Positions 26,010 through 34,347 are shown, counted from the stretch's first letter. The stretch: DNA of 49,447 bases from Flavobacteriaceae bacterium UBA1682 (GCA_002320285.1 DCKE01000009.1:1-49447), one strand, 5' to 3'. Notes: generated from the letters alone by a model not told the origin. Numbers and translations: made by a program.

Positions 26010-27344
26010 TTATTTAGCTTTTCTATTTAATAATAAGAAACCTATGAGTCCACCTAATCCGGAAGCAATCAAGATTCCCAATTTAGCTTGACCAGGATAT
26101 TCGGGATGCAACTGTGCATCAAAAGCCAACTCGGTTACAAACAACGACATGGTAAATCCGATAGCCGCCAAGAATCCCAAACCAAATAAATTGGTATAAG
26201 TCATCCCTTCCGGCATTTTTACCAATTTGGTTTTAATCAATAAGGCGGTCAATCCAGAAACTCCTATTACTTTACCTAATAGCAGTCCTAAGGCCACCCC
26301 CATAGTTACATAACTCAAGCCTCCGCCTTCACCCATGGAAATTGGAATAGCTGCATTGGCCAAAGCAAACACCGGCATAACTACAAAACTTACAAATCCA
26401 TGCATGCCGTGCTCCAAACGATAGGATAACGGAATTACATCTGTACACAAGGTATCCATTTCTTCGACGATATATACCTGTTCCGTTGTCAAATTTGATA
26501 TTTTTTCTTTAGGATCCAATCCTCTAAAACGGTCGCGTAACAGATTCATTTTTTGAACGAAATAACTTTCACCAACTCGTGCTGTTGACGGTATAGCAAA
26601 AGCAACCAATACCGCAGCTATGGTCGCGTGAACACCCGAAAGTAAAAAAGCTAACCAAACACCTACTATACCAATTATCGCATAGTATAATACATTTTTA
26701 ATTCCAATAATATTGCTGATTACCAAAACCAAGAAGAATCCCAGTCCAATACCCAAATGCATCATCGATAACTCAGAGGTATAAAAAATCGCGATTACCA
26801 ATACTGCTCCCAAATCATCTGCAATGGCTAACGCAGTTAAAAACACCTTTAGAGAAACAGGAACACGATCGCCTAAGAGATGTAAAACCCCCAAAGCAAA
26901 AGCAATATCTGTCGCCATCGGAATTCCCCAACCGTGTGCTGCATCAGTTCCAAAAGCAAAAAAAGTATAAATCAAGGCCGGCACTACCATCCCACCAACA
27001 GCGGCTATAATCGGTAACATCGCTTTCTTTGGAGAAGAAAGTTCTCCCGAAGTCAATTCTCTCTTTAATTCCAAACCGACAACAAAAAAGAAAATCGCCA
27101 TCAAACCATCATTAACCCAATGATGCAAACTCAAATTCAAAAATAATTCGTTGTCGAACCCAAAACCTATTTTGTGTTCCCAAAGATGGTGATACCACTC
27201 CGCCCAAGGGGAATTGGCCATAAAAATAGCGATCAATGCCGCAAGAAATAAAACGATACCACCTGAAGTAGATTTACTGGCCCATCGACTTAAAGGATTG
27301 GTAATCCATCTTTCTATAGGGGTACTCTTAATTTGCTGCTCCAT
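26010..27344 (-). CDS. nhaA: Na+/H+ antiporter NhaA
   Basis: A 444-residue inner-membrane antiporter with about twelve transmembrane helices that exchanges sodium for protons at alkaline pH. The ion-binding aspartates are present in LAIADDLGAVL (Asp176-Asp177), and the ATD motif of the discontinuous helix is at about residue 146. I place the start at the ATG at 27344 (MEQQIKSTPIERW). The open frame extends 54 codons further to 27506, but that extension is a translated octamer minisatellite and lies upstream of a well-formed promoter at 27368-27399, so it should not be part of the protein. Divergent from lipA. Confidence 0.94.
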   Translation of the reverse strand: MEQQIKSTPIERWITNPLSRWASKSTSGGIVLFLAALIAIFMANSPWAEWYHHLWEHKIGFGFDNELFLNLSLHHWVNDGLMAIFFFVVGLELKRELTSGELSSPKKAMLPIIAAVGGMVVPALIYTFFAFGTDAAHGWGIPMATDIAFALGVLHLLGDRVPVSLKVFLTALAIADDLGAVLVIAIFYTSELSMMHLGIGLGFFLVLVISNIIGIKNVLYYAIIGIVGVWLAFLLSGVHATIAAVLVAFAIPSTARVGESYFVQKMNLLRDRFRGLDPKEKISNLTTEQVYIVEEMDTLCTDVIPLSYRLEHGMHGFVSFVVMPVFALANAAIPISMGEGGGLSYVTMGVALGLLLGKVIGVSGLTALLIKTKLVKMPEGMTYTNLFGLGFLAAIGFTMSLFVTELAFDAQLHPEYPGQAKLGILIASGLGGLIGFLLLNRKAK

Positions 27345-27367
27345 GTTTTTTATTTTATTATTTGCAA

Positions 27368-27399
27368 CGAAGATACTTTTTTTAAGTTTTTTAGACAAA
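27368..27399 (-). promoter_or_regulatory. nhaA promoter
   Basis: On the minus strand TTTG (27396-27399), a 20-base spacer and TATCTTCG (27368-27375, one mismatch to TAnnTTTG) lie 23 bases before the ATG at 27344. Confidence 0.65.
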
Positions 27400-27413
27400 T
27401 GTATTGTTGGATT

Positions 27414-27517
27414 TGCTGATGAGCGGATACGCTGATACGCTGATGCGCAGATACGCTGATACGCAGATACGCAGATACGCGAATGGGCGAATGGGCGTAT
27501 AGACACATAGGCGTATA
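27414..27517. repeat. Octamer-period minisatellite (family B), 13 phased words
   Basis: Thirteen consecutive 8-base words can be phased: variants of CGCTGATA/CGCAGATA from 27414 to 27477, then CGCGAATG, GGCGAATG, GGCGTATA, GACACATA, GGCGTATA up to 27517. The last words match the patch at 14919-14974. The array fills the space between the divergent nhaA and lipA promoters. It stays open on the minus strand and falsely lengthens the nhaA frame. Confidence 0.85.
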
Positions 27518-27566
27518 TAAAGAATAAACGAAAGGAAGAATAGACGTATAGAAGAATAAAATTAAT

Positions 27567-27574
27567 TATCTTTG
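27567..27574 (+). promoter_or_regulatory. lipA promoter, -7 element
   Basis: TATCTTTG is a full consensus -7 element 22 bases before the lipA start. No TTG is seen at the -33 position. Confidence 0.55.
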
Positions 27575-27596
27575 CCTTAGAAAGAACTTCTTTATT

Positions 27597-28469
27597 ATGG
27601 AAACTGTTTTAGAATCAAATATACTCCCACAAGGGAAACCAAAGTGGCTTCGTGTAAAATTGCCTACGGGTCAAAAATACACGGAACTTAGAGGTTTGGT
27701 TGACAAATATAAATTAAATACAATTTGTACATCTGGTAGTTGCCCTAATATGGGGGAATGCTGGGGAGAAGGTACTGCTACGTTTATGATACTCGGAAAT
27801 GTATGTACGAGATCATGTGGTTTTTGCGGTGTTAAAACCGGTCGTCCGGAAACGGTGGATTGGGATGAACCGGAGAAAGTAGCCCGTTCGATCAAATTGA
27901 TGAACATCAAACACGCGGTTTTGACCAGTGTTGATCGCGATGACTTAAAAGACGGTGGTTCAATCATCTGGGCAGAGACGGTTCAAGCTGTGCGCAGAAT
28001 GAATTTGGAGACCACGATGGAAACCTTGATACCCGACTTTCAAGGGATCGAAAGAAATATAGACCGTATTATAGAGGTACACCCGGAAGTGGTTTCTCAC
28101 AATATGGAAACCGTACGTCGATTGACCCGCGAAGTGCGTATCCAAGCCAAATACGATCGTAGCTTAGAAGTTTTGCGATATTTAAAAGCCAGCGGTATCA
28201 ATAGAACCAAATCGGGAATCATGTTGGGATTGGGCGAAACTGAAGCTGAAGTCATTCAAACGATGAACGATTTGAGAAGTGTTAATTTAGATGTATTAAC
28301 CATCGGACAGTATTTACAACCGAGTAAAAAACACTTACCAGTAAAACAATTTATCACACCCGACCAATTCAAAAAATACGAAGAAATCGGTTTGGACTTA
28401 GGCTTTAGACATGTGGAAAGCGGTGCTTTGGTGCGCTCCTCTTATAAAGCTCAAAAACACCTTTTATAA
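27597..28469 (+). CDS. lipA: Lipoyl synthase
   Basis: A 290-residue radical-SAM enzyme that inserts two sulfur atoms into octanoyl chains on lipoyl-dependent enzymes. Both iron-sulfur clusters are encoded: the auxiliary cluster CTSGSCPNMGEC (Cys44, 49, 55) and the radical-SAM CTRSCGFC (Cys70, 74, 77). The C-terminal GALVRSSYKA includes the conserved serine that ligates the auxiliary cluster (RSSY motif). Length and motif spacing are normal. The gene has its own promoter and a hairpin terminator, and lies upstream of a GAPDH gene in the same direction. Confidence 0.97.
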   Translation: METVLESNILPQGKPKWLRVKLPTGQKYTELRGLVDKYKLNTICTSGSCPNMGECWGEGTATFMILGNVCTRSCGFCGVKTGRPETVDWDEPEKVARSIKLMNIKHAVLTSVDRDDLKDGGSIIWAETVQAVRRMNLETTMETLIPDFQGIERNIDRIIEVHPEVVSHNMETVRRLTREVRIQAKYDRSLEVLRYLKASGINRTKSGIMLGLGETEAEVIQTMNDLRSVNLDVLTIGQYLQPSKKHLPVKQFITPDQFKKYEEIGLDLGFRHVESGALVRSSYKAQKHLL

Positions 28470-28476
28470 TCTCATG

Positions 28477-28506
28477 GGTCGCTTGTAAAAGCGACCTTGC
28501 TTTTTT
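28477..28506 (+). terminator. lipA terminator
   Basis: GGTCGCTT (28477-28484), loop GTAA, AAGCGACC (28489-28496), then TTGCTTTTTT. It lies in the 46-base gap before the GAPDH gene; since no obvious promoter follows, it may act as a partial terminator. Confidence 0.85.
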
Positions 28507-28515
28507 AGTTTTTTT

Positions 28516-29511
28516 ATGCAAAAAATACCTATCGCCATCAACGGTTTTGGACGTATCGGTCGAACACTCTTTAGACTATTGCGCCAACACCCTTCCATTG
28601 AAGTTGTAGCAGTTAATGATTTAGCTGATATACACACTATGGCCCACTTATTAAAATACGACAGCATACACGGCATACTTCCGGAGAAAGTCGGTCACAA
28701 CGACGACCACCTTTTAGTAGGCAGCGATAGCATACGCTATTTGCAGCAGGCCGAAATAGAAAATATGGATTGGAAATCTCTAAATATCGATTTTGTAATT
28801 GAAGCCACCGGCAAACGCAAAACCTACGCTTCGCTAGAACCGCATTTAAAACAAGGTGCTAAACGCGTGATACTTTCTGTTCCCCCAGATGACAACAGTA
28901 TTAAAACCGTAGTATTGGGGGTTAATGAAGACATCCTCTCAGGCGATGAGCTGATCATCTCCAATGCGAGTTGCACCACCAACAATGCTGCTCCAATGAT
29001 TAAAGTACTCCAAGAACTCTGCGGTATCGAGCAGGCTTATATCACGACGATACACTCCTATACTACCGATCAAAGTTTACACGATCAGCCCCACAAAGAC
29101 CTCAGACGTGCCAGAGGCGCAGCGCAATCGATAGTTCCTACTACTACGGGTGCAGCCAAAGCGCTAACGAAAATATTCCCTGAATACGATGGCAAAATCG
29201 GCGGTGGAGGTATCCGCGTTCCCGTGCCTGATGGCTCGCTAACCGACATCACCTGTTATGTACAAAGAGAAGTTAGTATAGACGAAATTAATGCAGCGTT
29301 TAAAAAAGCATCACAGACCACCTTAAAAGGCATTTTGGACTATACCGAAGATCCTATAGTATCTGTAGACATTATCGGAAACCCGCATTCTTGTTTATTT
29401 GATGCTCAATTGACTTCCGCCTTAGGCAAAATGGTTAAAGTCGTGGGATGGTACGATAATGAAGTTGGATATTCCTCACGCATTATTGATTTAATCAAAA
29501 AACTATCGTAA
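28516..29511 (+). CDS. gap: Type I glyceraldehyde-3-phosphate dehydrogenase
   Basis: A 331-residue NAD(P)-dependent dehydrogenase. It has the Rossmann start INGFGRIGR (8-16), the active-site SNASCTTN with Cys153, the catalytic His180 in ITTIHSYT, and VPTTTGAAKA. The usual second cysteine of SNASCTTNC is Asn, and the next residues are AAP instead of LAP, a variation also seen in other type I enzymes and not expected to prevent catalysis. Asp at position 35 in VNDLADIHTM matches the NAD-binding type. It follows lipA by 46 bases with a terminator in between and no clear promoter. A genome may carry a second copy; which one serves glycolysis cannot be told. Confidence 0.93.
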   Translation: MQKIPIAINGFGRIGRTLFRLLRQHPSIEVVAVNDLADIHTMAHLLKYDSIHGILPEKVGHNDDHLLVGSDSIRYLQQAEIENMDWKSLNIDFVIEATGKRKTYASLEPHLKQGAKRVILSVPPDDNSIKTVVLGVNEDILSGDELIISNASCTTNNAAPMIKVLQELCGIEQAYITTIHSYTTDQSLHDQPHKDLRRARGAAQSIVPTTTGAAKALTKIFPEYDGKIGGGGIRVPVPDGSLTDITCYVQREVSIDEINAAFKKASQTTLKGILDYTEDPIVSVDIIGNPHSCLFDAQLTSALGKMVKVVGWYDNEVGYSSRIIDLIKKLS

Positions 29512-29543
29512 TAACTGTATGCAGCACAACTAAAGCCTTCAGA

Positions 29544-29579
29544 AGCTTATTCGCACATTCAAAAAGTTGCGAATAAGCT
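29544..29579. terminator. Hairpin between convergent gap and PNP genes
   Basis: A 12-bp perfect stem, AGCTTATTCGCA (29544-29555) with its complement (29568-29579), loop of 12 bases. It overlaps the first two bases of the PNP stop codon and lacks a long T tract, so termination strength is uncertain. Confidence 0.65.
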
Positions 29580-30390
29580 ACATACCCAAAATCAATTCCC
29601 TAATTAATTTACGCGCATGAGGTTCGGCACTTTGAACGGCTTTTAAAACTTCTTGATGGCTTAGTTGTGTTATTCCCGTTTCATCCCCCATATCAGAGAT
29701 AATCGAAATACCAAAACATTCCATATCCATATGTCGCGCTACGATAATTTCAGAAACCGTTGACATACCGACACAATCTCCGCCTAGAATACGCACCATT
29801 TTATATTCTGCCAAGGTTTCAAAAGTAGGCCCTTGCAACCCAAAGTAAACCCCTTCTTTTAAATCAATTTGATGTTTCTTAGCTATTTCTCGAGCATTGC
29901 CAATTAAATTTGGACTATAAGCATGATGCATATTTAAAAAACGAGGTCCCATGCGTTCATCGTTCTTTCCCCTCAAAGGGTGTTCGGGCATAAAATTGAT
30001 GTGATCCAATATCATCATGACATCACCAACCTTAAAATTTGGGTTTACTCCTCCAGAAGCATTGGAAACAATCAACTTATCCGCCCCCATATATTTCATC
30101 ACGCGAATGGGAAAAGTCACTTGTTGTAAGTCATAACCCTCATAATAATGAAAACGCCCCTGCATCGCCATGACTTTTTTATCACCTATAGTACCCAAAA
30201 TCAATTTCCCCTGATGTCCCTCCACCGTTGATGTTGGAAAATTTGGAATATCGGCATAGGAAATGCTGTGCTCTAACTGTATTTCTTTGGTAAAATTCCC
30301 TAAGCCCGACCCCAATACAATACCTATTTCGGGTTGAAAACCGGTTTTATCCTTCAGGTATTGAACGGTTTCTTGAATCTTGTTCCACAT
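29578..30390 (-). CDS. Purine nucleoside phosphorylase (PNP class II-like)
   Basis: A 270-residue trimeric-type phosphorylase that splits inosine/guanosine-type nucleosides with phosphate. It shows GIVLGSGLGNF (23-33), FPTSTVEGHQGKL with the phosphate-binding His59, MQGRFHYYEGY (76-86), VSNASGGVNPNFKVGD and a late GMSTVSEIIVARH. The length matches human-type PNP and bacterial PunA. Its start overlaps the end of lpxK by 44 bases in another frame, so the two genes are tightly coupled. The hairpin at its stop codon separates it from the convergent gap gene. Confidence 0.9.
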   Translation of the reverse strand: MWNKIQETVQYLKDKTGFQPEIGIVLGSGLGNFTKEIQLEHSISYADIPNFPTSTVEGHQGKLILGTIGDKKVMAMQGRFHYYEGYDLQQVTFPIRVMKYMGADKLIVSNASGGVNPNFKVGDVMMILDHINFMPEHPLRGKNDERMGPRFLNMHHAYSPNLIGNAREIAKKHQIDLKEGVYFGLQGPTFETLAEYKMVRILGGDCVGMSTVSEIIVARHMDMECFGISIISDMGDETGITQLSHQEVLKAVQSAEPHARKLIRELILGM

Positions 30391-31387
30391 AATTTAAAAG
30401 AATTTGATCAAACCGATCTGCATTCGCAAGGAAAGCGGTTTGAATCGGTAAATAATATAGTTGCTCATCGGGTAAAAGCCCTTGCAATCGCATAAAGTCT
30501 TTCTCCGTCGTAATGATCTTTTTACCAGCTGCATTTTTTATGATCAACTGCAAATCGCGATCACTGAAAGCATGATGATCCGGAAAACTCATACAAACGG
30601 TATCTTCGGTTTTTAATTGTTCGAAAAAAGTTTTGGGTTTGGCTATACCCGCAACCAAAACTAACTGAGACCTGTCTATTAAAGATACCGAAATTTTTTC
30701 ACTTTGAGAAAAAACTTCCGCAGCAAATTCAATATAGGTGAAAAATATTTTTTGATCACCTTTGAGTTTTAGTCGCTGTTCGATCTGCTGTTGTTCTAAG
30801 GAACTAAGATTTTTAGGACATTTGGTCACTACAATAAGTTGTGCCCGTTCAGCTCCCTTACGACCTTCCCGCAAATTACCCATCGGTAAAACCCAGTCAT
30901 CACAATACAATTCCGAATAGGTAGTCAACAGTATATTCATAGCTGCCTTAACCGGTAGATGCTGAAAGGCATCGTCTAAGACTATCAATTCCAAATCGGG
31001 TTTAAGCAGCTGTAACTGCTCAATACCGTTAACGCGATTGGCATCGACAGCCACGGCTATACCGCTGAATTTTTGATGATACTGAAAGGGTTCATCCCCA
31101 ATTTCCGTCATTTTAGTGTGTTGATCCGCTAAGATAAAACCTTGACTGCTTCTTTTATATCCCCTGCTTAACGTAGCTAATCGATATTTATCGGACAATA
31201 GTCGAATCAAGTATTCGACCATAGGCGTTTTCCCGGTTCCGCCGACACTGAGGTTGCCCACAACAATCAAGGGTATCGAAAAGGTATGCCTTTTTAAAAT
31301 ATTCTTGTGATATAAGATGTTTCTGATTTCGGTAATCCAACCGTAAAGCACGGAGAAGGGGAATAGTATTTTTCGAATTAAATTCAT
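30347..31387 (-). CDS. lpxK: Tetraacyldisaccharide 4'-kinase (lipid A synthesis)
   Basis: A 346-residue membrane-associated kinase that phosphorylates the 4' position of the lipid A disaccharide. The N-terminal hydrophobic helix (about 6-26) anchors it, VVGNLSVGGTGKTPMVEYL contains the P-loop (44-54), LATLSRGYKR and VLDDAFQHLP are family motifs, and ITTEKDFMRL lies near the C-terminus. The last residues (from about 331) run 44 bases into the PNP gene. It is transcribed away from the Nif3-like gene. Confidence 0.93.
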   Translation of the reverse strand: MNLIRKILFPFSVLYGWITEIRNILYHKNILKRHTFSIPLIVVGNLSVGGTGKTPMVEYLIRLLSDKYRLATLSRGYKRSSQGFILADQHTKMTEIGDEPFQYHQKFSGIAVAVDANRVNGIEQLQLLKPDLELIVLDDAFQHLPVKAAMNILLTTYSELYCDDWVLPMGNLREGRKGAERAQLIVVTKCPKNLSSLEQQQIEQRLKLKGDQKIFFTYIEFAAEVFSQSEKISVSLIDRSQLVLVAGIAKPKTFFEQLKTEDTVCMSFPDHHAFSDRDLQLIIKNAAGKKIITTEKDFMRLQGLLPDEQLYYLPIQTAFLANADRFDQILLNYVEQDSRNRSIPEG

Positions 31388-31474
31388 CTAAATATAATAA
31401 GGATTTTATAAAGTACAGATCGTGCGACTCTATATATAGCTAACGGCAATAAAATACAAGTTGCTTTAATACCA

Positions 31475-31489
31475 TTTCGTATTACGAAA
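31475..31489. promoter_or_regulatory. Inverted repeat upstream of the Nif3-like gene
   Basis: TTTCGTA-T-TACGAAA is a perfect 7-base-arm inverted repeat, 14 bases upstream of the TATCTTTG -7 element and so close to the -33 zone, which lacks a TTG. A candidate operator of unknown factor. Confidence 0.4.
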
Positions 31490-31503
31490 GTAGCATTTTT
31501 TTT

Positions 31504-31511
31504 TATCTTTG
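31504..31511 (+). promoter_or_regulatory. Nif3-like operon promoter, -7 element
   Basis: TATCTTTG, a full consensus match, 42 bases before the ATG at 31554. Confidence 0.6.
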
Positions 31512-31553
31512 AGAAATATCTCCCTGGAGAAGACAACGTTTTACCTTACAGTT

Positions 31554-32648
31554 ATGAAAATCAAACAAATTATCGACATACTCGAAGAAATGGCTCCATT
31601 ATCTTATGCCGAAGACTTTGATAATGTCGGTTTATTAGTCGGAAATCCACATCAAGACATCAACGGAATTTTAGTTTGCCATGATGCGCTAGACACGGTT
31701 ATTGAAGAAGCTATAGAAAAGGATTGCAATTTGGTGGTTTGTTTTCACCCGATTCTCTTTACTGGTTTAAAGAAAATAACCGGAAAAAACTATGTAGAAA
31801 GAGCGGTGATCAAAGCGATTCGTCACGACATTGCTATATACGCAGTGCATACTGCTTTAGACAACCACAAAGAAGGTGTTAATAAAATTTTCTGCGAAGC
31901 CTTGGGCTTGACGCAGACCAAAATTCTATTACCGAAAGGCAGCTATATTAAAAAACTGGTTACCTATGCCCCTGTCGAAGAAACCGCAGCTATTAAACAA
32001 GCACTTTTTAATGCGGGAGCGGGTCAGATCGGCAATTACGAAGATTGTAGCTTTGTATCGACAGGAACGGGCAGTTTTAAAGGTAATGAGGATAGCTCTC
32101 CCACTATAGGTACCAAACAACAATTACAAACTGTTGCAGAATCAAAAATTGAAGTGACTTTTGAAAAACACTTAGAGACAAAAATCCTCAAAGCTCTTTT
32201 TGACCAACATTCCTATGAAGAAGTGGCTTACGAGATTTATACTTTAGAAAATGCCTACCAACATATAGGTATGGGTATGATCGGAGAATTGGACATGGCC
32301 ATGAGCGAAACCGATTTTTTAGAACACGTTAAAATTCGTACACAAACCGGAGGAATCCGCCATAGTCCATTACTGAATAGACCGATTAAGCGCGTTGCTG
32401 TGTTAGGAGGATCGGGAAGTTTTGCTATTAAAGCGGCAATTCAGCAAGGTGCAGATGCATTTATTACGGCAGATTTAAAATATCATCAATTTTACGAGGC
32501 TGAAAATCAAATACTTTTAGCGGATATCGGTCATTTTGAGAGTGAACGATATACAAAAAACTATATAGTTGATTATCTTACAAAAAAAATGCCTAATTTT
32601 GCAATTATTTTATCGAGTATAAATACAAATCCAGTTAACTACTTATAG
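31554..32648 (+). CDS. Nif3-like dinuclear metal centre hexameric protein
   Basis: A 364-residue NIF3/YqfO-type protein with an inserted PII/CutA-like domain in the middle. Metal ligands are in VCHDAL, CFHPILF, YAVHTALD and, near the end, GHFESE. Family members form toroidal hexamers with a dinuclear metal site; they are described as GTP cyclohydrolase I type 2 homologues, but the reaction in this group is not settled. I chose the ATG at 31554; the upstream TTG at 31509 lies within the -7 element. The gene is followed by the zinc-ribbon-family gene after 2 bases, a widely conserved pair. Confidence 0.9.
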   Translation: MKIKQIIDILEEMAPLSYAEDFDNVGLLVGNPHQDINGILVCHDALDTVIEEAIEKDCNLVVCFHPILFTGLKKITGKNYVERAVIKAIRHDIAIYAVHTALDNHKEGVNKIFCEALGLTQTKILLPKGSYIKKLVTYAPVEETAAIKQALFNAGAGQIGNYEDCSFVSTGTGSFKGNEDSSPTIGTKQQLQTVAESKIEVTFEKHLETKILKALFDQHSYEEVAYEIYTLENAYQHIGMGMIGELDMAMSETDFLEHVKIRTQTGGIRHSPLLNRPIKRVAVLGGSGSFAIKAAIQQGADAFITADLKYHQFYEAENQILLADIGHFESERYTKNYIVDYLTKKMPNFAIILSSINTNPVNYL

Positions 32649-32650
32649 AT

Positions 32651-33430
32651 ATGACAAAGAAAAAAGAATTAACCGTTGAGGAGAAATTAAGAGCGCTATT
32701 CGATTTGCAATTAATTGACTCTAGAATTGACGAAATCAAAAATATGAGAGGGGAATTGCCTCTAGAAGTAGAAGATTTAAAAGATGAAGTTGCTGGATTA
32801 AGCAAGCGCTCAGAAAAACTACAATCGGATTTAAGCAATATTGAAACTGGAATCAAAGAAAAGAAAACTTCTATTGACAATTTCAAGGATTCAATAAAAA
32901 GATATACCGAACAACAAACCGATGTTCGTAACAACAGAGAATTCAATTCTTTGACTAAAGAAATTGAATTTCAAAATCTAGAGATTGAGCTTGCTGAAAA
33001 GCACATCAAAGAGATGAAAGCCAGTATCGAATTCAAAAAAACAAATATTGCTGAAACTTTGGAGCGCTTAGGAGCGAAACAAACGCATTTAGAGCACAAA
33101 GAATCAGAATTAAACAGCATTATGGCTGAAACGGAACGCGAAGAGAAATTGCTTTTGGAGAAATCAATCGAATTTCAAGAAAACATCGAAGAGCGTTTGT
33201 TATTAGCTTATAATAGAATCCGTAACGGAGTTAGAAATGGTTTAGCAGTAGTATCTATCGAAAGAGGTGCGTCAGGTGGATCATATTTCACGATTCCTCC
33301 ACAGATCCAAATGGAAATCGCTGGACGTAAAAAAATCATTACCGATGAGCATAGTGGACGTATTTTAGTTGACAGTGCTCTTGCTGAAGAAGAAAGAGAA
33401 AAAATCGAAGCAATTATCGCGAAAATATAA
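32651..33430 (+). CDS. Zinc-ribbon-family coiled-coil protein that has lost its cysteines
   Basis: A 259-residue protein of the C4-type zinc ribbon family (zf-RING_7, CdsZ-like). Residues about 10-190 form long charged coiled coils with many Glu and Lys. The C-terminal domain keeps the family frame (RNGLAVVSIERG, then IPPQIQMEIAGRKKII, then SGRILVD), but the four zinc ligands are replaced: ASGGS (Ser208, Ser211) and DEHSGR (Asp232, Ser235), where the family has CxxC ... CxxC at exactly this spacing. The protein contains no cysteine, so it should not bind zinc there. It is co-transcribed with the Nif3-like gene (2-base gap) and ends at a hairpin terminator. Confidence 0.85.
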   Translation: MTKKKELTVEEKLRALFDLQLIDSRIDEIKNMRGELPLEVEDLKDEVAGLSKRSEKLQSDLSNIETGIKEKKTSIDNFKDSIKRYTEQQTDVRNNREFNSLTKEIEFQNLEIELAEKHIKEMKASIEFKKTNIAETLERLGAKQTHLEHKESELNSIMAETEREEKLLLEKSIEFQENIEERLLLAYNRIRNGVRNGLAVVSIERGASGGSYFTIPPQIQMEIAGRKKIITDEHSGRILVDSALAEEEREKIEAIIAKI

Positions 33431-33438
33431 TTAAATTA

Positions 33439-33463
33439 AGCCTCTATTCTAGAGGCTTTTTTT
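33439..33463 (+). terminator. Terminator between the zinc-ribbon-family gene and the hydrolase
   Basis: AGCCTCTA (33439-33446), loop TTC, TAGAGGCT (33450-33457), then a T6 run that ends right before the next start codon (ATG at 33464). Confidence 0.85.
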
Positions 33464-34321
33464 ATGAAACTTTTTTTTAAATCCCTAAGCGATTTAGCCC
33501 TGACTAAAAGCGTGGGTTTATTTCTGAATATACTTTTTTTATTTAATGCTAAAAAGAGTACTTCTATTGCCTATACCCTATTTTCAACACCGAAAAGCGG
33601 TCGATTGACTTCTGATAAACTTCCAGAATTTCTTGACCGTGCCAAATCGGAACGCCTTATTTTAAAGCACCACCAAATACAAACTTATCATTGGGCCGGT
33701 AACGGTTCGACCATTTTATTAATTCACGGCTGGCAAAGCAATTCGAGTCGCTGGCAACAATTGATTGAATTTTTAAATCAATCCGACTACAACCTGATCA
33801 CTTTGGATGCTCCTGGTCAGGGGCTGAGCAACGGTAAAGAGTTCAGCCCTCCCATCTATGCCTCCTTTATCGACACCGCTATAAAACAGTACAAACCAAA
33901 GATCTTAATCTCCCATTCCTTGGGTTCTTTTACTTCCCTATTTCAATTGACCCAATACACCTATCCCAGTCTCGAAAAAAACATTATTCTAGGTTGCCCG
34001 AACACCTTTAAAAGCATCGTGATCAACTATCAAAAGTTATTGTCTTTTTCCAATCGAAATTACGGAGCCCTTGTCACCTTTCTAGAAACGCTTATTCCAA
34101 TGCCATTAGAAGAGTACAACAGCGCTTATTTTATACAAAAAATAGCTTTACCCACTTTAATCATTCACGACAAAACCGACGAAACCATCCCCTTTTCTGA
34201 AGCACTATCCATTGCAAAAGCCGCTAAAAAAGCATCGTTTATTGCCACTGAAAACTTAGGGCACAGCCTTCAAGACCAACAAGTATATCAAAGTATTAAA
34301 CAGTTTATCAGCCAAAAATAA
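33464..34321 (+). CDS. Alpha/beta hydrolase
   Basis: A 285-residue alpha/beta-hydrolase fold protein. It has the oxyanion-hole strand LLIHGWQSNSSRWQ (86-99), LDAPGQGLS (114-122), a nucleophile elbow SHSLG (Ser152; the first Gly of GxSxG is Ser), an acidic residue in IHDKTDETIP, and a C-terminal His in GHSLQD (about 267). The N-terminal 30 residues are hydrophobic but without a clear signal cleavage site. The substrate cannot be predicted. Its start codon directly follows the T tract of the upstream terminator, so any leader of a read-through transcript would be the terminator itself. Confidence 0.85.
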   Translation: MKLFFKSLSDLALTKSVGLFLNILFLFNAKKSTSIAYTLFSTPKSGRLTSDKLPEFLDRAKSERLILKHHQIQTYHWAGNGSTILLIHGWQSNSSRWQQLIEFLNQSDYNLITLDAPGQGLSNGKEFSPPIYASFIDTAIKQYKPKILISHSLGSFTSLFQLTQYTYPSLEKNIILGCPNTFKSIVINYQKLLSFSNRNYGALVTFLETLIPMPLEEYNSAYFIQKIALPTLIIHDKTDETIPFSEALSIAKAAKKASFIATENLGHSLQDQQVYQSIKQFISQK

Positions 34322-34347
34322 AACGTCGTAGTTAAGCTTTAGAAAAG

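Noticed and set aside
27345..27506. Longer NhaA with a 54-residue N-terminal extension
   Set aside because: The extension is translated minisatellite and lies upstream of the promoter; the family start is at 27344.
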